From NCBI GenBank assembly GCA_914767715.1, contig OU612069.1:19653387-19717386 (forward strand): DNA of 64,000 nt, written 5' to 3'. The notes below the pieces were generated by a model that saw only the letters and a list, made by a program, of their open reading frames with translations, searched no databases and had not been told where the DNA came from. Below are positions 34,601-43,800 of the stretch, piece by piece (positions within the stretch are counted from its first letter, which is position 1; every line of letters begins with the position of its first letter). This stretch comes from Membranipora membranacea (lineage: Eukaryota > Bryozoa > Gymnolaemata > Cheilostomatida > Membraniporidae). A program made the translations under genes and the position numbers.

Positions 34601-35212
34601 TACATGGCACAAATTCAGGCTCACCAGCAACAATATCACACCTACTGGACACTTCATTGTTACTCTGAAAGTATAGGAGGGGAAAAAACAATTAATAAAC
34701 CTTCAGTAATTAACAGAATTATGAAGATTGTCTCTCGAGCGAGATAGATAGGTGGTGTAGCTTGGATGGCTGCCAATAGAGTATAACGTGAAATCGGATG
34801 TAATACAGACTTACTTGCTTACTTACTTACTAAATCAAAATAATAAATTGAATTTTAGTGTCATTAGTTACAGTTTTTTGATTAAAATGGTTAGTCCATC
34901 ACAATATCTCAGAGTCAGATACAATGCTAGTCTGAGCCCCCAGATTTTTGCCTCCCCCTGCCCCTCTGCCCTCCGGCCCTCCGGCCCTCCGACGGACGAA
35001 ACAAGAAAAAAACAAGCTATACATATATTATTAGTCTGAGCCCCCCTGACTCTTGCCCCTTCCATCCGACGAATATATATTATACAAACACACAATATGT
35101 ATCATATCGATCCCATATCAAACTGAATTAGGATTTAAGACACATTCAAACCCCACTTACCAGCAATTTTAGAGATAATAGAACTCTTCTTCTCCTGAGT
35201 CCGCAGTCAGAT
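28675..35212 (-). CDS. Short-chain collagen C4-like protein, copy 2 (intact)
   Basis: 5'UTR exon about 35212-35161, then coding exons 34664-34409 (ATG 34657), 34028-33884, 30898-30755, 30230-29919, 29499-29230 and 28883-28675 (stop TAA). Coding length 1329 nt, 442 residues. Order: signal peptide (residues 1-21), coiled-coil region to about residue 83, pro-region with an IIKRS dibasic site, Asp-Gly-rich collagen stretch, then about 25 Gly-X-Y triplets broken once by GNSTKG. The C-terminal domain of about 190 residues has TRWGRTTC, QCMPLRPEYNSY, PCARCLSPRSAVMMYP, TFECVDQSP and TCVVCTK. These match Ephydatia short-chain collagen C4. It should be secreted and form trimers in matrix. All phases are consistent and frames open. 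Intron 3 hosts several transposons. Confidence 0.9.
30459..30520. mobile_element. Half copy of a small hairpin element
   Basis: tagcctagccacgcggccac followed by tttttggttttg resembles one arm of the hairpin at 60031-60108. Lies in collagen-2 intron 3-4 sequence. Confidence 0.4.
31369..31481. mobile_element. MITE copy (CTAGA...GGATCA family), copy 1
   Basis: Imperfect hairpin: gattcatttgtctgtattc at the left faces gaatttaggcaaatggatca at the right. Related copies lie at 39045-39162, 46169-46292 and 62922-63036. Its right end is interrupted by the hAT-like element. Confidence 0.55.
31482..32226. mobile_element. Non-autonomous hAT-like DNA transposon
   Basis: 745 bp. It starts CATGGGTGGGCAACC and ends GGTTGCCGACAGCTG, imperfect terminal inverted repeats of hAT type. 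It is flanked by the 8-bp direct repeat atctagag (31474-31481 and 32227-32234), the target duplication length of hAT elements. The right end has the familiar 'ggccgcaggttgcc' look. No transposase frame, so it is mobilised in trans if at all. Inserted at the end of a MITE in collagen-2 intron 3. Confidence 0.85.
32791..33040. repeat. Imperfect tandem duplication (~149 bp period)
   Basis: attagcctttgaacc...atttctat...ttttaaccattgat...tttgcccaggcact recurs with the second copy starting about 32940. Both are in collagen-2 intron 3. It adjoins the inverted repeat at 33068. Confidence 0.75.
33068..33127. repeat. 27-bp inverted repeat with 6-nt loop
   Basis: Arms 33068-33094 and 33101-33127 match at 25 of 27 positions around acaaaa. 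Could form a strong hairpin. No target duplication noted. Confidence 0.8.
33373..33780 (-). pseudogene. LINE reverse transcriptase 3' remnant in collagen-2 intron 3
   Basis: Two minus-strand frames are needed. One (33780-33590) has SFIVSLITYCLPILFTSI and KKCLRKYLK. The next (33624-33373) has AKLGIEHPDIDALV and GRYRTVKYRGTWGRDSF. Together they match the thumb-to-tail region common to many LINE ORF2 proteins. A frameshift and loss of catalytic parts make it dead. Confidence 0.7.
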
Positions 35213-35236
35213 TGAAGCAGCTATTTGTGTTTCTCT

Positions 35237-35244
35237 ATTTTATA
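35237..35244 (-). promoter_or_regulatory. TATA box of collagen-2
   Basis: Minus-strand tataaaat, same position relative to exon 1 as in collagen-1. The following tagagaaacacaaata is also shared between the two promoters. Confidence 0.7.
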
Positions 35245-35290
35245 CTTAACATATTTTCATGAGCCCAACAGCGTGACTTCAGCCCAATAA

Positions 35291-35500
35291 TGGGAGAAAG
35301 TTCATCAGGGTTAGCTTAGAGCAGCCAAGTTTTGGGTGAAACATCTATTTATGAATCAGCATGTCTGTTTTTTTCTCCTCAACCAAACCAGAAAATACAT
35401 CAAAGACCCATTCAGCTGTCATCCTTATCTTCATGGCCTGATTAGTGAAAGTTGTTGAAATTTGTCACTGAGGTGTGAAACTTGGCAGCCGACTCCAAGA
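35291..35500 (-). promoter_or_regulatory. Conserved upstream block of collagen-2
   Basis: Paralogue of 16806-17000, including tcagggttagcttagagcag and gcctgattagtgaaagttg. See collagen-1 entry for the comparison. Confidence 0.5.
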
Positions 35501-35659
35501 CAGCATTATATGAGTATGAACATGCAACATGTGCATGATTTACCCCGAGCATAAGGGGAAGTTCGATTGGGTCAGCTGAAATCAGAACAATAAGGAACTT
35601 TTTCTCTGGCTTGAAGCCAGTGAATGAAATCATACTGCAGTATGCAGCTAATACTATTG

Positions 35660-37030
35660 TAATTGTATTGTATCACATTCTGCCATACTCAATATACATG
35701 TATATGAGATGATATCGAATGTACGTAAGTGTGGGTTAAAAAACTGGTAGCTGCAAAAATAAAAATACATAACTAAAAGGATATACTGCAGTTAGGTACG
35801 GTTAAGTACGATACACAGGACCATTATCATGATAGGTCATAAAGTAGTTAAAAAAGCTGCAGTTAGACCTCTTTGTGGTTCTGCATCGTTTTGGACGGAA
35901 TACTTGTTTGGCTCGAGAGGAAGTTCTGTTACTGTTAAAACTTAAGCGACTATAAAGTGGATGGGATTCCTCGTTTAAAATCTTTGTGAAGTGACTGTAT
36001 GAGCTATCAAAGAGAAAATTGCAAAGATAGGGAATGCGTAACATTCCTAGCCGATCTTCATAGTCATGATCAGGCAGTATAATCTTTGAGGCTGAGCTCT
36101 GGAGACGCTCTAATCTTTCATAGTTTGTGTCATCAATGAGGGAAAACCATGCAGGCGAGGCATAACAGATAATGGGACGGATGTTGCTAAGATAAAAAGT
36201 CCTCAAGCCATTGCTGTCAAGACCTATGGATTTCAATTAACGCATTAAAAACAATCGTGTGTTACATTTTGTTACTAATGTATCGATATGCTTATTAAAA
36301 GAGAGTTTCTCATCAATAAAATTCCCAAGAATTTGTGAAAGCATTAGGTTGCATCAATGCATCATCAACAACAACATCATCACTATAGTTGTGCTTATAA
36401 TTTAGGCAGGTGTTCATCAACTCTGACTTCTCAGCGTTTAGCAGCATATTATTTTTTCATCAGCCCATTTTTGGGTAGATAATATAGCAGGAGCAATAGC
36501 AGATGACTCCAAGTTGGAAGTAACTGTGGTGTAGAATGTTACATCGTCTGCATATTTAATGTGTTCAAAGCCCGATACTACAAGGTCATTTGAATAGATG
36601 AGCCACAGTATTGGCCCCAGCTTAGTACCTTGGGGTGCTCTGACATTACTCTCTGTGTAGCTAGATTTCTGGTCACCATTTTTGACACACTGTGCCCTGT
36701 CTTTGAGGAAGCTGGATACCAGAGCTGTTATGTTAGTGTTGAATTGATATTTGTGCATCTTGTCTATGAGGATAGCTGGCCGTAACCTGTCAAAAGCCTT
36801 AGAATAGTCGAGTGCAGCACTTTGAATGAGTTTAGAGTTGCGGTTGTCTAGTTCAGAGGTGTAATCATCTAAAAGTTTTATCAATGCATCCACTGTGCCT
36901 TTATTAGGCTGGTAGGCGAACTGCGAGGGCTCTATGATCTCCTCTAATCTACTTCTCATTTTTCCAATAAAAGCGGCATTGCACACCTTACCAAGATGGA
37001 AAAGAAGTGATACTGGCCTATAGTCTTTGA
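35660..37030 (-). mobile_element. Decayed LINE inserted in collagen-2 upstream region
   Basis: Minus-strand frame 36986-36438 carries SAALDYSKAFDRLRP (RT block A), RAPQGTKLGPILW and KYADD (catalytic YADD box). After a frameshifted gap the frame 36236-35802 carries SNIRPIICYASPAWFSLI and FRPKRCRTTKRSN, the usual tail, and ends with a stop. The 5' part (endonuclease) is missing. Flanks on both sides align to one continuous stretch upstream of collagen-1 (about 17190-17260), so this is a later, 5'-truncated insertion. It is a different family from the 22297 LINE (YADD against FADD). Confidence 0.83.
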
Positions 37031-37480
37031 ACTATGAGACTGCACTTCCCTCGAGGCCATTTCATCTTCTTTTATGTTTATTGTACTCGGACCTAGGATA
37101 GAAGATTTTCTTATGATGTGCAAATTACAACCACTATGCCATTATTGCCTCTGCACATTGTACTTCTGTCCATAATCTGAGATAGATTACAAAAAAGTCT
37201 TTGACATTGGTATTGGTATCGGATTATTTTTGTTTCTCTACCAGACCAAGGTTCAATAACATTGAAATCTCGTGCCGATTTTCTACTCAACACAAATGAT
37301 GCCATTGTTAAAAATCTCGATTAGAACTGAAAAAAAAAGATGATAGATGTTATGTCTGCGCATGTGTCTATACTCCATAATATTGACCACCTTATGAAAT
37401 TATCATAATTTATACACATCTATATTCAAGATTGTCAACACAAGCATAACTGGCACACAAATGAATCGACTCCCTCGCTT
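37031..37480. other. Distal part of the collagen-2 upstream region
   Basis: 37040-37210 aligns to 17210-17330 upstream of collagen-1 (shared attgcctctgcac and acaaaaaagtct). Nothing coding. Confidence 0.5.
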
Positions 37481-37489
37481 TCTAGAGAC

Positions 37490-37980
37490 ATACTACTATT
37501 GTTTGTAGGATCAAAGAAGAGTGCTAGCAGGATATTCTGGCATTCTATTATCAAACCCCTTGTTCCTCAGAAGAGTCATCAGTTTTATTTGAGACACATC
37601 TAGTTATGACTTTATGCTATTTTGCAGATGACGACCGCGATCACTGCTACAATGGGGCACAAATTCACTGCTCATGAAGTAAGTAAAGCGGTGAGAGTCA
37701 GCATGCTCAATTTTTGAACAAACCACTCCATCAATATGTTGATGATTGATCCACAGAATGGAAGCTGACTAACCACCTTAAAGTAAATGTTAATTAAAGT
37801 TGGGAAAGCTCTCAAACAGACCTAGCAGCTGTGTGAAAAAAGGTTGAAAATAAATTATCAGTAAGTAACATCTTCAACATTATAACACACAGAAATGTCA
37901 GCTAGCGACGACGAACAACAGATTACAAACATAGCTCATCTTAATTGTGGAAAATCATTGTAATTGGCTTCCTTCTACAT
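37490..37980 (+). pseudogene. Orphan EF-hand gene exon 4 with flanks
   Basis: 37628-37680 reads MTTAITATMGHKFTAHEV after a tttgcag acceptor, almost identical to exon 4 of the EF-hand gene (3635-3691). The changes are two amino acids, and the exon end has drifted so that the gtaagt now falls two codons earlier. Flanking intron sequence also aligns (3540-3634 and 3930-4030). No other EF-hand exon is present, so this is a fragment carried in the duplicated block. Confidence 0.85.
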
Positions 37981-38617
37981 CTACTGTCCCTCTACTGATC
38001 ATTGCTACAGACCAGCACCGAGAAGCAATATTGGTTAGTAAACCAAACTGAACTATGCACAATTTTTCATAGATGTTTTACCTCCCCTTCTGTTACTGAC
38101 AGTTTACTTGTAGCTCGCCTGAGCTTTAGCGAATGTTCGTAGCTGCAACATTGGCTTGAAATAATTCACCTAGACTGAGTACCTCAATTCGGAAAACAAT
38201 GGAAACCCATGATTTGGAAATACTTCAGCATTGATGGAACAATGGTATTTTGTGGGAAGGCTGCCCCACTAGCACTTTCCTGCAGTGATAGGCTATATCT
38301 TTAGGCTATCCTGCAACCAGAATTGAGTTTCGGATGGCAGTTACAGGAACACCAAGCAAAGTGTAACGTAAAAGCTGCTAAAAATTTAGCTAGCTTCAAT
38401 TACTAACACAAATTTGTTTGCTAGTGGATCTTAATTACAAATTTCCATACTGTATATACTACCACCAATACATGAATTCATGCCGATTGACTGATGCAGT
38501 TATTTCTAAAAAAAGCACAAGCTTGTGTGATAATTAGCCAATGTGCTGGCAGTCAACTGATTATCTGATTGGTCCCTCCAGCAGCCAATCAGAGACAGAA
38601 CACCGGCTAAAGTGTCA

Positions 38618-38850
38618 CAAAAAGTAGGAGGAAGGTCATCAGGGTTAGCTTTGAGCAGCCCAGTTTTGTGCGGCATGTCTATCAATGAATCATCGAGTCT
38701 GTTTTTTATTTCCTCATTCACCAGAAAATGAATCAAAGACCCCATTCAGCTGTCATCCTTATCTAACTGGCCTGATGCAAGGAATAATCAGTAAAATGTC
38801 GCATTGAGGAGGAAAACTTTGCAATTATTTGATTAAATTCCTCTAAAACA
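38618..38850 (-). pseudogene. Orphan copy of the collagen upstream region
   Basis: Carries the tcagggttagctttgagcag core and the 'cagctgtcatccttatc' stretch found upstream of collagens 1-3. No collagen exon lies downstream of it on the minus strand before 37980. A collagen copy has been lost here. Confidence 0.7.
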
Positions 38851-40812
38851 ACATATCGTCGCAAACTAAAGAATTTGGTCCATATTGTTTAAAACAAGGA
38901 ACTATTGTCTTTGGGACCTGACGCCAGAAAATCATACACAATGGCTTCCCAGTCTTCATACTTGTCGTCTAATATTATACATGTTTAAAAAATAGCAGCT
39001 CAGAGCCTCAGACTGTAGACTAGACTGTAGCAGATAATAGTGCTGGATATTGTTTGATCTAATTTGCCTGCATTTTGGGTTTCTCCGTTCATGCCGCCGA
39101 AAGCTAACCAGTCACATGGAAACCACAGAATTGCAGGTACATTGGAATCTAACTTGTTCTAGAGCCTATGTTATATGAGCCTCTTCATTTATATAATATA
39201 TTTGAAAATCAGTGAAAGTTCCAAGTCCCAGTTACGTAACCATATCAGACCAAGTCCTTGATCAAACCAATTTCAGTCACAAAATTGTTTCAGTTTCATG
39301 TGTAACTTTGGTCACTACCCACAATCACTTTTTCATTATTGCCAAAGCTTACCACCACCGAATTATTCTGGTGGAACAGAAATACGAACATAAACTGATA
39401 GAGTTGAAACACGCAATACAGACGCTGATCTGACATAGATTGATTGTCTTCTGTCCCTACTAGACTAGAAATGTGTCTTGTTTATAGAATGACAAAATAA
39501 TACCTTCAGTGTCATCGTGCCCATGCTAATTGCAACAATTCTGCATTGCAGGAGCAAGCAATGGTATGGAGTCCTTCTAAATGAGCCCCTATTAGAATAA
39601 TGTAGCAGACTGTCGGTATATTTATTGATTCTACCCTCAATACTTGATATGCATTGTGAACAAGGAGAAAAGAGCAATGCCCCATCCAGTTTCTGCTTTC
39701 GTCTAATTGATCCCTCCCCCCTATAAAACAGTTAATTAGATTTTTCAAGTCGCAAGTAATTTTTATGCGGGAGAGGGGGGGGGGGCGTCGCTTGTAGGAG
39801 TATTAAGTAAGTCGCCAGTATTTAAGAGCTTCAATTGTATTTAGGGAAGAAAAAGTAGCCTTCTACTGGAAACGGAGGTGACTGACGCCGAGTGTAATTT
39901 TAGGTTCTGGTTAAATATCAATGTTATAATGAAAGCCAAATCGCTAAGCTGTGAAGTGAGGGATAGAGTTAGCCTGTCTTTACATCTTTACAAGCTTCAC
40001 TCTGTGGTAAGGGGAGGGGTGACTGCTCGGTGAAATTAGACAAGGATCGAGTTAGCCATGTAGAGCGGTGGAAATTTGTTTTCAATGATAATGTTATTGA
40101 TTGACTTTGACTGTGGAGTATTTGTCTAAGTTAGCTTTGTACACTCTAGCTGGCCTCTTACTCCTTTCCGAATGGTTCGTTGACCTAGTTTTTTTTCCCA
40201 CTCAGAATAAAAGGGGATAAATCTCTGTGCATCAAAGATGCTCGTAATTTCTTTAGGTCTGCGTGAAAGAAATTACAAACATCCAAAACTAATAGTTAAG
40301 TAATGTGATAAAATGAATTATATGTTTTATCTAATATTTATATTTAATAATCTCAAATAAGCACGGACAAAGAAAAAGTATCCATATTTTGTACGACATG
40401 GTTAGGCTTCTTACATAGTAGCATTCAAATAATTAATGTGTTTCTCGGGAACACTTGTATTGTATATGCTACTATCCTACATTTGCTGGACAAATATTTC
40501 CATACACAAGAAGCTAGCTGGTATGGCATTACAACATCAAACAGAAGAGAAGGTAAAACTTATGTGTTGTCACAAACTAACACTTGCAACCATCTGAGCA
40601 CTTAGAATAGACATAATATATGAAGCAGTGTAAGTTATATTATTATATACGCATAATTGGTATAGTGTTAGTAGAAGGAGCTTATATAGAGTGAGTCATG
40701 TTATAACGTCGTGTCATGACATGTTATTTGTACACATGTACTTTAGTGTGGCAGCGTGTAGTGGTTCTGTGTTTATCTCATTTTGAGACTACACTAATGC
40801 AAGATTCGGTTA
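38851..40812. other. Mixed duplicated DNA and 3' flank of collagen-3
   Basis: 39000-39520 resembles 59520-59930 (shared ggtcactacccacaatc and tcattattgccaaagcttac). 39045-39162 is a MITE. 39500-39770 and 40440-40800 match the collagen-1 3' flank. A poly-G run sits at 39771-39785. No gene recognised. Confidence 0.5.
39045..39162. mobile_element. MITE copy, family CTAGA...GGATCA, copy 2
   Basis: Left tgtttgatctaatttgcctg faces right attggaatctaacttgttctag. Matches the copy at 46169-46292 in ends and in the gcctgcatt / aattgcaggt inner arms. Confidence 0.55.
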
Positions 40813-43800
40813 TTATTTAGTGCAGACGACACAGGTCAGCTGTTTGAAGCTGTTGTAATACCTACAATCTCCGATAGTTCCGTGGCCGCTGCAGTCGGGT
40901 TTGATGAAATAGAAAAGTGCACCATTTGTGTTGCCGCTAAGGCCTAAGATAGCCTCAGGGCTTGCATCAACACACTCGAATGTGGTTGGGTTTCGCGTTG
41001 ACTCAGTGTACCCTGACATCAGATATCCTGATAAATACAAGCAGAGCATATCTTGTACTTAAAATCATTAGGAAATGATAAGTGTAGCTGCGGGAGCTGC
41101 GCTATCGCCGCGCTGTGCGCTGTGCACGCATTCCACCCCTTTGGCAATTTTAGGTGACCTCTGAATTATTTAATTTACATATGAATGCATTACCACTTTT
41201 GTTACCATATTTTGGACATCACATGACACACTAACTGATAGATGCTAATCATATTTAGTGACATTGTCAAATTGAATCCTTCATGATAAACATGGCAACA
41301 GTAAGCTATGGTTTATCACATTTCTAAACTAACTACATACAATCATGCTATTTACTCGTAACTTACAAGTGCATTAGATGACTAAAGGTATGTTCTATTA
41401 TTCATTTCTTAGAGCCTGGAATTATCTGTTATATTATGCTTAAATCCTTGCATATCCTGATGTACGGTAGCATATATAAATCATGATTATTGTCACAATG
41501 CTTAACTGACTATTGAATCTCATCTTGTTGAGATTTATCCTTGATTGTCGCTTGTTTGTAATGCTTAATTGCCTTGATTAATCGATTAAGTGGCAATGCT
41601 TTTGTTTCAATACCTGAGGTTATTTTGATATACGACACTATAATGTCTTTTCACACCAACACCTTTTCTCTGCCTTATTTGTAGTTTTACGGCAAATTGG
41701 GATTATAATAAATAACTTGTCCAACGTCAAAACCATCCACCTGCACTACCGTGTAAATACAATTAGTTTAAAAGCTTAGATTAATAATATGATAATAAAT
41801 CAAAGATTCAGCCTTTGCTGAGGTCAGAGTTGGATTAGCGACATATCCAAAACATGGGAATGGTAAATAACCATCTTGTCAAATCAACACTATTGGACAA
41901 GTTGTACAATTGTAGAATATAAATTGTATGATTTACTCCTGCAGAGTAAGTTTAACGTCTGCTAACATCAGACTCAGTACTCTTCTTACCTTCATATTCT
42001 TTACTCCAGCCTGTAGGACAGGTTCTCTTTGCTGGGTACATCATCACAGCTGACCTCGGGGCGAGGCATCTTGCACAGGGGACGTTCTCATTATGAAAAT
42101 CTCTTGAGAACAGACCATCATTTTCAGATTGATACTCTACACCAGACAGCCTACTGTATGTACCACCCCTACGGTATGAGTTGTACTCTGGTCTGAGAGG
42201 CATACACTGATAGTTAACCCCTCCTCCTTTTTTGGTATAGTGTGAACCCGCAGCAAATCCTGTAAATTCACAGTAATGAGTATCAATTAAAGAAAGATAC
42301 AAAACTTTTTGACAAAAACTTTACAATTGCTTTTGACACTCATGATAAAGAAAAAGTCAAGAATTCTTTGTCAAATGGAGTCTACCCTCCCTGCCTGCCT
42401 GTTACATTTTATCGCAGTAACTGTTATTCATTTTCAACTGAATTTTGATTGTTTTTATCCACAACTAGTCAGATGAAAGTTGTAACTGATTCCCAGACTT
42501 CTGACTTCATGTTAGGCACCACTGTCACAATCAATCATGTAAGAGATCATATCATAATCACCTTGATATATAAGACTAGAACCTCCAGCACAGGAAGTTC
42601 TCCCCCATCTGGTGTACACTGAGCGAGTCTGAGCTGCAAACCCTGGTGAGCCTCTGAGTCCAGTCGATCCCCGTGATCCTATTGACCCCTTAAGCCCTCG
42701 TTCACCAGTCGGTCCCGCAGGTCCAGTAAGCCCTCTAGCACCTGTCTGTCCCTTCAGCCCTTCAACACCAGGCTGTCCAGGTTCTCCTTCTGTAGAGTTA
42801 CCGGGTGGTCCAGGAGGTCCTTCAACACCAGGTTCACCAGGCTCACCTTTTAAGCCGGGGCCTCCATCTAATCCATCACTACCTGCAACACACAAACAAA
42901 ATATAAACATAAATGTATTTAGTGGAATGTCTCTATTTAAATAACAAATGTCTCGCAATCCATAATGAAAAGGAAAACCATTTTTTGCAAATAATATACA
43001 GCTGCCAAGCAAGGTTTTTTTGCTGGATTTCCCAATTATCCGTAATAATCCTCCAAGGTCTAATTCTGCATCTGATCTACTTAACATTCCCCAAGCAGGG
43101 GTCCTCAAAGACAACAAATCACGCTGTGTGGAAGAGTCTCTTACCAATGGACTAAACCCTTAGTTCATTGCTTTTATACACACACAGCAGCTTTAAATAT
43201 GTATGGCAGCATCTCAAAATACCCATGTCTAGCTGCAGTCTCAAACTCTGTCGACAAAGGCTATCATGACTTATGCTCAGTCCTGAGCCAATAGGAACTC
43301 AGTATGGATCGTAAAATTAATCATGTGGGGAATAGTGAAATTATCATTAGCCTCCACCAACTGAGGCATGTTATGGGGCTACGGCTAGACATGGTTGTGT
43401 TTGAGAAGCTGCCAAGGAGCCCCTATTTGTTCAAATGTGTAGGTATGTAAAAGACTCTTGCGCATGCATGGTGGTGTGGATTTTCTTCTTTGGTGACCCT
43501 CTGCTTGGGAACCTTTAAGATAAACACCGCACCTGTTCCATACAATATTACTCACCATCAACTCCATTGATACCAATTCCGTTTCTCCCATCTCTCCCAT
43601 CTTTACCATCTCTTCCATCTTGACATAGTGTACCAAGAAGAGGCAGCAGACCTATGAACATATAAAACTTACTCATAACATATTTTTACTATAATGGTTC
43701 TCTCCTGGTTAGGTTAGAGAATTCATCTTGTCTTGTGGGGTTGAAATTGTTGAGGAAATAAAACTCATTAACTCTCTTCGTTACAGCAGTAGGATATCAT

